From: Owenia fusiformis
Taxonomy: Eukaryota; Annelida; Polychaeta; Sabellida; Oweniidae
Length of the DNA stretch: 60,000 bases
Assembly (NCBI GenBank): GCA_903813345.2
Contig: CAIIXF020000008.1
Span: 38,008,867-38,068,866, forward strand
Direction: 5' to 3'
Shown: positions 47,930-60,000 of the stretch, piece by piece
How positions within the stretch are numbered: the stretch's first letter is position 1
Layout: each line of letters starts with the position of its first letter
The notes under the pieces: generated by a model
What the model was told of the DNA's origin: nothing
Database searches by the model: none
The model's input: only the letters and a program-made list of their open reading frames with translations
Program-made: the position numbers and the translations under genes

Positions 47930-50265
47930 ATATCACAGCCAGTCTACAATGAAATTTGATCATATTTTGGGGGACTTTCAACAAAATCAGTCAAATTACA
48001 TGTGAATAGTAACCAATAGCAAGATTATGCTGGAAATGCCATAAAATTAACACAATTTAGAGAATTGGTTTTGTAGCTTAATATTGCTAGCTGGGTGTTG
48101 TTATTTAATTTTTCCAGATGTTGCCCTTCATGCTTTTTGGTTTGTTTGGTATTCAAACATTACATTGTTTTGTTTAGCTAAAATTATTTGCAACTTATTT
48201 TGTGCTGTTTGCTTTTTTCTCCCTTGGTGCATCTTTCAAGTGACTAGCCCAAAACCTTTGTCAATAGTGTCAGATATATAACATTTGCGGAAGGGATGGC
48301 TATTTATTGACATTTTCACCATTTTGTATTGTTTAGAGTTGAAGGGGATAAAATTCTAAATGTAAATGAATCGTATTGATATATGTTGACCTTTTAACTT
48401 GTCATCTTACACCCCTTTGATAGGTTTGGCAACTGGAAATCAATATTGGATAACATATTCAAGACTGTTTGTGAGTACTCATTTGTTTCTCAGTTATATT
48501 AGGATGGACATTTATGGTTAATTTGATGGACTTTCTAAATATCACCCAAAATGAACTTTATTTAGCAGTTGGTTCAAAAGAGGCCTTTCAAATGGCAAAC
48601 TTATGGAGGGAGTGTATCTGTAAATTGACAAACAAATATATATGCAACTGGTACAATATCTTTATTACATAGTTGTACACTGTACTTAGTACTCAACAGC
48701 CTATGTGTGGGACGATTAATTACAAGCAAAAACAGAAAGCAGCTGAAATTGTACATTATATGCACTGCAGATTTTAAGAAAAACGTAATAAATAACATTT
48801 GAATCTTAAGCCCAACCCATGAAGTATTTTTAGCCCAATAGATGGCTCCACTGACTCAGATTATTCCAGACTTCATGAGTTCGGCTGATTTATTTTGGAA
48901 ACCGTTTTGACTTCAAAAAGCCATTGTCATTTTAAGGCTTACCATTATTAGTATTTTAAGGATTTAAAACATTATGGCTCATTTATATGGCATTAATCTA
49001 TCTTTTAATAGAAACAAAAACATTTTTAACAAACATATCCAAAGGGATTGAAATGTCAATAAATCGTTATATCATGTTATTTTTTCAGTTTGATAAAATA
49101 CAAATATCACATTAAAATGAGAAAAATATACATACATCTACAAAAACCTTTTTTAGCAATACATCAAGATTGTAAACTTTTGATAATGGGACGTTGTGTC
49201 ATGCAGAAACTCATCCAAGAGGCATATTGCTAACCTGAATCTATTAAAAGTTTTTTATTTTATTTTACAAATACGAACAGATATACCATCATAGTTATAG
49301 TGCCACTTTAAAAAATCCATAATTCTATTTTAAAATTTCAAAATGTGCTACACCGTTATATCTGACAATATTACAAAATATTTAGTAGATAAATTACACA
49401 TATTTTTGATATTATAATTGTATATAATTATAATCCCAGTGGAACAATAACAAAAAATGAATGTCACTATACAATTATGGTAGTTTTTATGATAATCGGG
49501 AATGTGGATTACATATGAATTGTGTTTGTCATTATTAATCTAATTTTATTTATTTGATTAATATCACTTGCATATCATGTTTTACTCTCATATGCGTAAT
49601 CAAACCGTTAAGTTAATCCTTTATTCGACTCGAGGGAATTAATCTGAAATATAGTCTTTAAATGATTATTTTTTCAAGATGTAATTTCTGATCATGGTTT
49701 AAATGCTGGTTATGGTAACATTTGATCTCCCAATAAGATATGACTAGTCGGAGTAGCATTTCAATTAAATCCATCCTATATCAGTTTACGTTTTTTTTCA
49801 TCTCCGTTTCATCATTCACGGAAACAAGAAGCAGGAATATGTTAGGTTCACTATTCACTACAGAAATCGTAGTAGATTTTACAACTCTACTACTGCTATA
49901 ACTCAACAGGAAATGATAATCATGATGGCTTAGTCAGTTATTGGGCTGGGGATATTGTATAAATTAACTGTATCACAACCAAACATGTGACGTGACTGTC
50001 ACTCATCTATGTCTTCATTAAGTAAAATTCTGAATGGCAGATTAATGTATTCTTTTCAAAATGTCCCGATCTGACCACCTACTTTGACATAACGTAATCC
50101 CAAGTGCCAATGCCTCTCACTTGCCACTTCCAATAAGAGCATGCCACATTCAGTTAGCTTAAAATATTGTAAATTGCAATTGACATATTGTCGTGTTTAA
50201 AACAAGAATTAAGTTGAAATTCCTGGAACTATCGAAAATAAATGGATTGTGTTAAAGAATATCCT
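47930..50265. other. No gene seen
   Basis: AT-rich unique sequence. The part at about 49540-49900 has few low-complexity runs, several ATTA/TAAT core sites and a ttgcatatcatg octamer-like site. It could be regulatory DNA, but nothing proves it. Confidence 0.35.
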
Positions 50266-50770
50266 CACTATTTAATCAAATTGATTTGATAATGTTTTAA
50301 AGGTTGTCTATACCTTTTAATCAAACTGATTTGATAATGTTTTAAAGGTTGTCTATACCATTTATAATCAAATTGTTTTCTTCTACTGTGCCCAAACAAG
50401 AATTAGGTCATGTTATTTTATTGCAGAGGGGTATATAATAATTATAATTCTTTATCACATTTCCTAAGTTGTGAAGTTATTTAAATAATGTTTTAAAGGT
50501 TGTCTATACCATTTATAATCAAATTGATTTGATAATGTTTTAAAGGTTGTCTATACCATTTAATCAAATTGATTTGATAATGTTTTAAAGGTTGTCTATA
50601 CCATTTAATCAAACAGATTTGATAATGTTTTAAAGGTTGTCTATACCATTTAATCAAACAGATTTGATAATGTTTAAAGATTTTCAATACCATTTAATCA
50701 AACAGATTTGATAATGTTTTAAAGGTTGTCTATACCATTTAATCAAACTAATATAATGTTTAAAGGTTAC
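50266..50770. repeat. 45-bp minisatellite in two blocks (about 2 and 6 copies)
   Basis: The unit is ttgataatgttttaaaggtt, gtctataccatttaatcaaac, agat. The first block is at about 50270-50365, then about 115 bp of unrelated sequence, then the second block at 50483-50770 with a degenerate last unit. The 66-codon minus-strand frame follows from 45 being a multiple of three. Confidence 0.9.
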
Positions 50771-53700
50771 ATTCCCAAAAAGTTTCAAGGATTGTTGTAT
50801 AATTAATATTTTAGTATTATTCATTGCTTATAAAAGCTTCAACAAAGATATGCAAGTAATATACCAAATTAGATCAAATAAGTTCCCTAGCATATAACAA
50901 TATAATGGAATTATATCACCATTGAGACAATACCCAGAAGTTGTTAATATTACATTCACAAAAGTTTAAACTTTAGGTAAATATGTAAGGTACTATGTTA
51001 AGACATTACAAATGTGCCGAGACTATTTGGCAAATGTACACTATAGAAGCACATAGAGACACAGGATTATATATTTTAAAGTGAAATTGAGGTTCAATAA
51101 TAACCTTATTCTCCCCTCCTTTAAAATATAAATATTTAAACCAATTATTGGAAATAGCCCCTTTTTCCATTATAGTTCATATTTGGTATAAATACTTATA
51201 TTAAATTTTCTTTTTGAAGCATGTTCAATTAGGAACAAGAAATTTACCACTATCCATTTACTGTTAACTGTATACAATTATTATCTACTCGTGTTATACA
51301 GAAAGTAACAATACCTACATACCAAAAACATGCATGCAAAACTATCCTGTTTGAATGGTATATTATATACTAAATTCTGATATGATAAATAACATATACA
51401 TATACAGTATAGAGCTTGAGCAAAAACGAAAGTTTACCACTTGTTTATGTGAACCCTTGTTAAAATATTGTGTTGGCCACGATAAATTCATACTTTTTCG
51501 CCAAAGTTTGAAATTATTAAGGCATTCTCTGTTAATTATAAGATATCTCAGACTTCCAAAATTTTGTATAGGTTTGATACCTTTTTTACTTTTTACATAT
51601 TCCAGATTCTGATTACCCTTCCCCTCAAAACCACCGCTTGTTACACGAAAATGAAGTACTCAGTTTTCTGATTTCTCATCATACAGTTTTTAAATGTATT
51701 ATACACTACTGCATGATTCATCTTAAAATTCATTCTTTCTAAATTCAACCGCCAAAATTTCAATTGCAAAAACATGGCCATCATGATATTCCTCTAAGGG
51801 GGATGTGTTAAACTAGTCGGTGTGTGAGCTGGTATTTATACAATGTGAACAGTCAACTCAAAAGGACACATTCCTCTCTCTTGTCCCAGCCATGATCTCG
51901 TATGATGGAAGGAAAGTGTCATTTTGAGTAATGCTAGAATAGTGGAGATACATAAATATCCTTCAAATTCAACGAAGTCACCCATATTTTTCTTCATTGT
52001 ATTTGTCAAGATATTTATGCTCTTCTTCTTCATACTTATTTACAGGTGCATATGATATAGTATCTTTATAATTGTAATTGTAATATAAGACACCAAGTTT
52101 GCCTAAATAGTCTAATTAAAAAGCAATTAATTCACAGTATGATGAACATTTATATGTTTTAATTAATCAAAGAAACCCCATCATGTTTTGTTTTCACAAG
52201 ACACATAAATTCATAGCATGAAAATGTAAATGTGCAAATAGCTAAAATGTCTCAAAAATACGCTATTGTTCTCGAAATTGTGCTTGAAACACGTTTGAAA
52301 TTTTACCTTAGAATTTTATAAGTATTTGTTGACATATATTCCAATGTGAATACATCGTGTGTTATTCCCTATAATATTGCACAATAAAATACCCAGAGTT
52401 TAGACTGCCTGGAAGCAGTGCGTAAAAAACATGGGTAACCAGTACAATCTAACTCTATGAGAAGGTTCTGTCGGGGTCTGGTATATGGTTAAGAAACCAA
52501 TCAAAACCCTGGTAACTCCCCCTCATAATTTTCATTTAACCAGCTCAGAAAATCATCACCCATAATAAATATCAGATCTTTTATCTCGTTATTTTTTTTC
52601 AATTGATAAACATTTCATGTTATCAGATTTACTCTACACATTTCATGTGTTTTCTGTTTGGAATTTCGGATTAAAATTATTTTGGGCTCTTTCAGAGACA
52701 TTTAAAAAATATTTGACATGTCTTTCTGAGCTAGTTTTGCCTCCCAAGCAAATGGAAATCTTACTCTTTAGCACATCTTATTAAACTTTTCTAAAAGCAT
52801 CAAAAATTACAGGGCAAGTTTGTACATTTATATACATCTGTGTTTATATGTATGTGTATATAGTTCTGTTATATAATATAATGGACATTCATGCATACAT
52901 TAAGACATGTAAGACCAGTTTTTACAATTTACGATATCACAATTGCTGCCATGATGTTGTTTTACTCCTGTTAGGCCATATGTATGTTAGTCATATAAGG
53001 GTAATATAGCATACAAGTCATTTATATATACATTTGTATATTAATCAATAAAGATATATATGTATTATGTCTTGTGTCAAGATGTTTTCTAAAAATGAAG
53101 GCGTCGCTTAAAATATTTATTGCATTTGTATGTTTGAACATGTTTGTGTCTGAATAAAGACTTTGTTTAATGTCATTGGTTCATGCTAATCATGTGATCA
53201 TTTGAAATATTTGAGGAGAAATTCGTGATTATCTTTAATTTTATTTTTATTTTAATATGAAACAGTGTGGGATTTATGCCTTGAAATAGAACCCGTTTCC
53301 AATTGAATGTTCAATTAGAAGAATAGTGTTATGGAATTGTTTTACCACAAATGTTCAGCTGAAATGAGAGGCCAACTGTTGCATAGCTCGCCATATGATT
53401 GTTCTTCTAAGATTAATTTTTTTCATCATTTGGTTATCTCAGACCATTGGACTATATGTCAATGTTTAGCATCTCACAATTTAATGGATTTGCAATTTAG
53501 GTATTATTAGACATTAATTTTTTATTCATGAATTTACTCACATAATATATCACCTTTTTATCAATATTTATGCTGAAATTTTGTGTGAATGTTTCAAACA
53601 AATTGCCACACATTTCTTTTCAGATTTTACAATAAGCACCTATTAAACCATAATAGTTGTAACATTATATTACGCCACATAATTAAAGTAACATTGTATA

Positions 53701-56626
53701 TTGTCACAATTATAGTATCATGCTATATCTATGTTGTATTGCTATATGATCCTCATAAGAGTGCATTTTTCAACTTTTCATTATAAATTCCTTAGAAAAC
53801 ATATATAAAAATAAGCCATTCAATTTATGAAAATCTCTACCTGGTCATCAAATTACAACCATCAGTTATTTGCTTCAGTGTTCACAACAATAAAATATGG
53901 TGGATGTTCCAAATGTCCATAAACCTATTTTAAGGAATCAGGGATTAAATATTAATACTTTTCATTAAAAATAATTTAGGATATCATGTCATATGCATGA
54001 GAGTATATTTTTCCACATATGGAAAAATTGTAGACACCACACAAATTAGAAACAAATTTATACTTATTATTATTAAAATAATTGTTGTTATTTACTGTTG
54101 TCATGTGAACTGCAGAACTAAATTGTTATTATCTCTATATTGTATGGCACAAATGACTAGAAGTTGTATCTAAAACTACTATGAAAAACAATCACTAAGG
54201 AGTGATATATGTGGCACATGAGATAAAAATATGATTTTGTGTTGCTTTTAAGTTCACCTAAAAACGTTCAGTCTGTGTTATTGATATTTTTCTCTCCATT
54301 TTGAGATCAAGTTTTTTTGTTTTAAATATACGTTAGGTTTTGAACCTGATTATATTCTCAATAATGTCATTCATGCCAAGAGAACTTGAAGCACTATTAT
54401 GACACCTTTAGTACTATTATAACACCTTTAGCACTATTATAACATTTTATGGCACGCAGAGATGTGGCAGCAAATTTCTTTCTATTGAACTGAACAGTAG
54501 CTTAAATATGAGTCAGCTCTGTTCGTGATTCAAAAGACACCAACACACATATGAAAAATAGATAATATTAACATCACACACATACAGTTAATAATAAAAT
54601 AGAACTACGTTTTGATGAAATCATGACATAATTACAAATGTACAACCTAAATCTAGAAACTTGCTTAATGATAAACAGCTTAATTCTCTTCATAATATTG
54701 AATTTGAAAGAACACTGTTGATCATTAAGCTTTACTACAAACCCACCCTTTAAGGGTTACATGGCAAATATAAAAAGCTATCTTTCCTAGGTTGGCTTTA
54801 CAAATTGGTAACCTTTACCAATATACTTTCATCTAATATCTTAGCTTTGCTCTACCTTAATGAAATTGGATGATTAAAAATCCCTCAATATATACATAAA
54901 AATCCTTATATTTTTCATAATCTCAATGTATGTAATACACCCAATATCAACCGTATGAAGCAAAGCTATGCATTTACCCCATTCTATAATTCATATATAT
55001 TTATATATCATATACCCCTTTTATTCCATTTGATCATTTTCACACATGAAAGACAGTCAGTGGCACTTTAAAGTGGCCACAATTCTATATGTCAACTTTC
55101 CCATTGTTGTAATAAATAGTTACATGTTAAAGTTAGGCACAGTTCGGTACTTATAATTAGCTCCTGTTTTTTATTGTAAATGCATTAAATCTGAAGAAAA
55201 ATATAAAGTGTCTTGAGACATGTTCTTATGACCAAGAAAAAATGCTACAAGGGTCGATTTTTAAAAATAAAACCGCATAAAGAGTACCCAAAACCAAGGA
55301 GAAAACAAGGCTTGATGTTTACTCTAAATTGTATGGAAATCCTTGAATTTCTGGAGATTTCAGAACTTTTTTTGCTATGATTATGCAATAACATTTTTAT
55401 TGATACAGCATGTAACATATGATATGAATTGTTACCTATGCTTCAGATATCTCTTAGCATAACACATGCATTTCATTTTCATTGAAATTTATATACAATT
55501 TTGAGTAGCCTGTTTCCTTACTCAGTCAACTCCACAATACTATATGTTGGATTTTAAAACATGACCGCCATGGCATTTTTTCATTGGTGCTATTATGAAA
55601 TAAGGTGAGTGATTATAGCTGATTTAAAATCAAACCTGATCGTAATGGAAATGAAAATGGTAATGAGTATTATTCTGAGCTGTTGGTGAAATAAATATCT
55701 GAACTCCATTTTTTAAATTGAAATAAATATCTGAACTCCAAGGAATATTCATTGAATAGTTTGAAATTGTTCCAATTTATATTGATCAGATGGGTCATGT
55801 GCTGATTGCGTTTACTTTTTCAGTCACTATTTAGATCAAATACAGATATAATCTATGAGGTGCAAATGAGACAAATTACTCTAAAATCAACAACAAATCA
55901 ATACTGACGTTGGAGACATTGATTTTTGATTTTAGGCTCACATAGATATGTAAAGATATCACAAATCTTGCATGGAATTAAACTTTAAACTGCTCTGAGT
56001 ATTTCTATTAATTAAATGTTTACCTACGTTTGGATTAACTTTGGAATTTCAAGAAGAAAATTCCACCAAAAGATATTTTTAGTTGATGTAGCCTATACAT
56101 TCTACATAATATTATTATGGATTGGCATTCAAAGGTGTTGCTTTAACTTATTGAAATCATGAAAAGTTGTATTTTTGTATCATTAGATATTCATTCAAAT
56201 GGAGCAGATCCCTTTTTCATTATTGTTTTACTAATTACCTGATGAAATCAATCTGTGTAATATATGTTTTGATTATCTGTGTCTCTAAGAATATTAGACT
56301 CCTAATTGTAGAATTGTTCTGTGATACCTTACATGAACCTTCAGTATACCTGTACGTTATAACGGCTCTAATTAACCAGTATTATTAATCCCCGACATTT
56401 ATGTATATATAATTTCTGATACCTAATTATTTCTAAGATGTCCAAAGCTACTTCTGCTGGGTGTGATACGACTTAAGACATCTTAGAAGAATTGATCAGT
56501 TTTAGAATATCCAAAGTTGCCAAACTTTGCAAGTATCATGTCTCCTCTGAGATATTTAAAAGTATTTTTACACTCAACTTTCAATAATTGCTAAGTGTAT
56601 AAATACTATATGGGTGAGCGAATGAG
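50771..56626. other. AT-rich region downstream of BCL11, no gene recognised; possible long 3' UTR and flanking regulatory DNA
   Basis: No coding similarity or sizeable array is seen apart from a short 20-bp repeat at 54391. The part next to the BCL11 stop codon must hold its 3' UTR, but several minus-strand AATAAA hexamers (tttatt on plus) occur and I cannot choose the cleavage site. Two plus-strand AATAAA hexamers at 53047 and 53153, the latter followed by a T/G-rich tract, could instead mark the 3' end of an unseen plus-strand transcript. That is speculative. Confidence 0.4.
54391..54447. repeat. 20-bp tandem repeat, about 3 copies
   Basis: The unit is gcactattatgacaccttta with minor variation, starting at 54391, 54411 and 54431. 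It lies in otherwise non-repetitive AT-rich DNA. Confidence 0.8.
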
Positions 56627-59055
56627 TCAAATCTTGCTAGGCATTGGATAGCCATTGTTGCTGTGCGTGCTATCCTGGCGATGCAGCCCTAATGTTTGTG
56701 GAGAAATTTCTCGTCCCACACACTTTCTCATATGCTTTTCCAGAGTTGCGGCCACGGAAAATGGCATCTGGCAAAATTTGCAACGGTATACATCTTTACC
56801 CTGTCTGCCATGCGTTTTCATATGCCTTGTGAGCTTACTTGACTGAGCGCATGCATACGAACACATATTACACTTGTATGGCTTCTCTCCAGTGTGGGAT
56901 CGCCTGTGGACAGTTAAGTTACTACAGTTCTTAAACACCTTCCCACAGAATTCACAGGTATCATTTCGCCTTCGCTCCTTGAATTCAGGCCTTAATAATG
57001 TAGGTGTAGGCAGTCTATGATGAAATACAGAGGCTGGGCCAAATATGGCATTATTATGATGAATCATATCATAAACACCGGGGCTGTCACCAATTCTTGT
57101 TCCATTTCGAAACTCTTTCAAACCATATCCTTGTTCCCTTGAAACATCTACTAAGGAGCGAATAAATGCTGGCTCCATGGGTGGTAGCTCTCTTCTTACC
57201 TCAGGGGGAATTTTTTCCAAGATATCTTTAGTGCCTTTTCTCTCTGCCATAGCTTTCTCGTTCTCTCTATCCATTGGCAAAGTTTGTTCCATTTTAATTT
57301 GCTCTGCCCTCAGCTGCTCACGTTCCTGGTGCTGCTCACGTTCCATTTTTTGTTCACGCTCAACCCTTTCAAAACTTATTCTCGCTTTGTCTAGTTTGCT
57401 GCGGAACGGAGGAGGCTCATGTGGATAGCCATTTTCAAGTGGCATCTGCTGTTTAAATCCATTCTGAGCAGGTTCTGGAGATTTTTTCGATTTTTGTTCT
57501 TCTGTACTGCTTCTTGGTGTTGGATTACGAGTTGTATCAACTAGTGCTTGCTGAAAAGCCTCACTGTATTGCTGGATGCGACTAAGTCCAGAACATTCCA
57601 TTATTTGATTAAGCACAGAGGCTTTTTCTTTCACAGAAAGATCAGCTACTTCATCAGTCTGTCCTTTACTCTGTTTGTCCTGATCTTTACTTGTGGTAGG
57701 CTCATCTTCACATTCTTCTTTTACCTTAGGATCACTTGGGTGTTCATCATTTGTGGGTTCATCATTTTTTACTGGGTTTGTGGGGAGAGCCATTCCATTC
57801 CAAAATTGACTTGGACTTGCCGTGAGATCAGTTGCTTGCATTTCTTTTTCCATTTCTTCCAAATCTTCCCCTTCCATTTCTTCTTCCTCTTCTTCTTCCT
57901 CCTCCTCTTCATCTTCACTGTCAAAGTCGTCATTAATGCCATACTTGTAGTTGCTGCCATCAGGGCTACCACTGTTTGACGAATGAAGGCTGTTATCAGA
58001 CATCTGACCCATTGAGGATTGAAGGTGACCAGGCACACGGTTGTCATTCCTGTGGGTTTTCATATGCCTCTTGAGCTTACTTGCTTGCGTGCATGCGTGA
58101 GGACACAACGGGCATTTAAAGGGCTTCTCACCGGTATGTGATCGTCTATGTACGATCAAGTTGCTTTGAAATCGGAAGGTCTTCCCGCAGAATTCACAAG
58201 CTTTTAATTTCACCATTGCATTGGTCGCAATTAGAGGGGGTGGTAGTTTACCTTCTGAATTGGATTGAGTTGGTGATGAAGGAGTGGTACCAGATGTTGA
58301 TGCAGTACTGAATGCTGAGGGTGTGGGAGGTTTAGAATAGGGTGGTGTCTGAGGCTGTTTTCTGACTGGTGAAGTTGTTGGGCTTGTAGCACCTGCTAGC
58401 TGACGCAGTCGTTTAGAGTAAAAGTCCATTAGGGATGGGTCAATGTTTATCATTCCTGGCAAGCCGCGGCTTCTATCAAATATGTTTGGGAATGCGGGAT
58501 GATGTTCTATTCCTGGGGGTAAGGGCATACCATGGAGTAAATGCCTGTTAACATATGGATCAGAACCAATATCCATGTGATGGAAATCGGGCATCCCCCC
58601 TGGACGGTTATAGGGATGTGGCATGATCGGGGACACTGTTGGGCCAATTGGAAAAGGCATGAATGGATTTGGGGGCTGCATTCCTTTCATTATTTTTGCA
58701 GGATGTCCTTGTTCTTGTTCTTGTCTCTCATCATTCTCTCTTTGTGCATCACCTGTACTATCTAACCTCAACTTTTTCCTCTCCAAGCCTTCTGGCATAT
58801 CTCTTTCTAGTTTTCTTTTGATTTCCTCCTCGCGCATCTGCTGCTCTCTGTTTTCATCAAAACTTTCATCTTCCTTTTTAACAGTGTCTAATTCTTCAGT
58901 AGAACTATGCCTTGATGATGACACAAGAGTGTTTGTCTTCTCTTGCTGATCTTCTATGTAGATCTGTATACCATGAGTTTGTTGTGCATGTTGGACTATG
59001 TCCCAGGCTGTGTACTTCTCTTGTTGGCATGTGTGGCACTTGAAGTATCGGGGCT
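56627..59055 (-). CDS. BCL11: BCL11-family C2H2 zinc-finger transcription factor, large 3'-terminal coding exon
   Basis: Known role of the family: sequence-specific nuclear repressors that recruit chromatin corepressors. Residue numbers count the open frame from its first Met (59143), 838 residues to a stop at 56627. A zinc finger lies at C35/C38/H52/H57 in a context ([20 protein letters not shown]) typical of the BCL11 N-terminal finger. A conserved RLRQLAG motif follows at about 245-251. Paired fingers lie at C316-H336 and C344-H364. An acidic run spans about 409-432, and YSEAFQQAL at about 526-534 matches a BCL11 motif. The C-terminal fingers are C730-H750, C758-H778 and C788/C791/H804/C808, the last being C2HC. 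VKEE (474-477) and IKME (616-619) fit the sumoylation consensus, and ADLSVK (500-505) is a possible CtBP-type motif; these roles are inferred. The Met at 59143 lies in the intron: a good acceptor (tatattttcag) ends at 59056, so the exon starts at 59055 in phase 1. Earlier exons, including the usual N-terminal corepressor motif, lie beyond the right edge. Confidence 0.93.
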
Positions 59056-59060
59056 CTGAA
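59056..59060 (-). promoter_or_regulatory. BCL11: 3' splice acceptor of the BCL11 last exon
   Basis: On the minus strand the sequence reads ctgtatattttcag immediately before the codons for PRYFKCHTC. This is a pyrimidine-rich tract ending in CAG. BCL11 similarity begins at once downstream, while the roughly 29 residues upstream in the same frame resemble nothing in the family and fall in a tandem repeat. An AG two bases further in (…cagag) is a less likely alternative. Confidence 0.75.
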
Positions 59061-59490
59061 AATATACAGTTTTCATTAATTGAGACTGGCACTTGTAATC
59101 TAAAGGAAATTATGTGGGTCTGAAAACAATAATTATCATTCATTTAGATTAGCACATGCATTGCATAGGAAATGATGAGAATCTTAAAACTGAAAATTAT
59201 CATTCATAAGGATTAGCACTTTGTATTGCATGGGAAATGTTGATTAAGAGTCTGAAAATATATAATTATGATTTAAATCAGTAGCACATGTATTGCATGG
59301 GAATCCTGGAGGGTCTGAAAACATCATAATTATTTGTTTCGATAAGTATTTATATTGCATAAGAAATGTTTGTTTGGAATCTGAAAACACAAAATCATCA
59401 TTTGCTTAGTCTGAAAACGCATAAGCGTCATTCATTGATATTACTACAAGTTCTCTACATTAGAATTAAGATATGTTGAGGGTCTGAAAT
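59056..59490 (-). repeat. Degenerate ~65-bp tandem repeat containing repeated acceptor-like motifs in the BCL11 intron
   Basis: The plus-strand motif ctgaaa (minus-strand tttcag) recurs at 59056, 59120, 59190, 59252, 59315, 59381, 59411 and 59484, mostly 62-73 bp apart. Units share a GCAC..GCATTGCAT(A/G)GGAAATG core followed by TCTGAAAAC and an AT-rich spacer with ATTATCATTCAT. The first unit overlaps the real splice acceptor of the downstream exon. The array decays toward higher coordinates. Confidence 0.75.
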
Positions 59491-60000
59491 CAATTGGAAA
59501 ATGCTAGGTATCTATTATGCACACTTATGCCCAGGAAGTATAATTTCAGTTTCAATGAATTACTACTAGATTTCTAAAACATACAAGATCGTCGTTTATT
59601 TCAATTTGGGTAATGCTATAATTGATTTCTACAAACCTGAATGAAAATATATGAGATCACTTATTGAATGAGCACGGTGGAGATCTTACACTTACTAAGC
59701 TTTTAGCCATAAAGACAGTGTCATTGTTTAAATTGGAAAAATGAAATATTCATGGTGAATGCCAAACGCCTACGTAAATCAAAATATTTTTACCACGTCC
59801 CAATAAATATCTGTCATGAGGGTTGTATATTCTAGGTCTAGTGGGATACTGTCAGTATGCTTTACATTTATGAACAAATAATATCTATCCCCAATGAGTA
59901 CTGTATAATTTTTGTCATTTATACTTTGACTGGTAACTTACTGCGATTTAGTATTTCAGAGGGGTAATGTGTTTGTATTAATACTATGGGGAATTTTCCA
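59491..60000. other. BCL11 intron, remainder
   Basis: AT-rich sequence with no open frame, recognisable exon or clear repeat. By position it is intronic to the BCL11 gene, whose upstream exons are outside the window. Confidence 0.5.

Noticed and set aside
57548-58949. Plus-strand frames of 62-143 codons opposite the BCL11 exon
   Set aside because: They are antisense shadows of the zinc-finger coding sequence, rich in Phe/Ser/Leu from the complement of acidic and Gln-rich codons.
59056-59143. N-terminal 29 residues of the 838-codon BCL11 frame
   Set aside because: They precede a good splice acceptor, have no BCL11 similarity and lie in the intronic tandem repeat, so the Met at 59143 is not taken as the start.

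Overview
The window looks like a piece of an animal nuclear genome: strongly AT-rich, intron-containing and packed with non-coding repeats. Only one host protein-coding exon is recognisable. It is the large last exon of a BCL11 (BCL11A/B, CTIP1/2) family zinc-finger transcription repressor on the minus strand at the right edge (56627..59055). The sequence diverges from vertebrate BCL11A/B outside the zinc fingers, and the repeat content (palindromic elements, minisatellites, elements of the kind seen in marine invertebrates) suggests an invertebrate metazoan, probably marine. I cannot resolve the phylum.

Layout. Positions 1-1286 are a 31-bp minisatellite with a 62-bp higher-order period. From about 1.3 to 56.6 kb I find no convincing host gene. 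This stretch holds at least a dozen unrelated tandem arrays (periods 20, 22, 22, 25, 29, 31/62, 32, 33, 33, 34, 45 and 72 bp, plus a roughly 150-bp array). It also holds palindromic or foldback elements: two 535-bp copies at 4410 and 16533, a 672-bp palindrome at 7888, and smaller ones at 11238, 12158, 29950 and 39349. A 1.38-kb element has mariner-like terminal inverted repeats (9507-10882). A decayed, 5'-truncated LINE reverse transcriptase (37251-38790, minus) splits a 25-bp minisatellite, and a second 3'-end fragment of the same LINE lies at 47770-47929. There is a tRNA-like sequence at 45952, and two or three families of dispersed short repeats.

From about 50.8 to 56.6 kb the sequence is AT-rich and poor in tandem repeats. 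It may include the 3' UTR of the BCL11 gene and downstream regulatory DNA. From 59056 to the right end is the intron before the last BCL11 exon. Its first 430 bp or so are a degenerate tandem repeat of about 65 bp whose unit contains the splice-acceptor motif itself, so the real acceptor is the first of a row of look-alikes.

How it works together: this is the 3' end of a developmental transcription factor gene next to a repeat-filled gene desert, not a pathway cluster. Most of the longer open frames inside arrays exist because the array period is a multiple of three, or because several period lengths happen to avoid stops. I do not call them genes.
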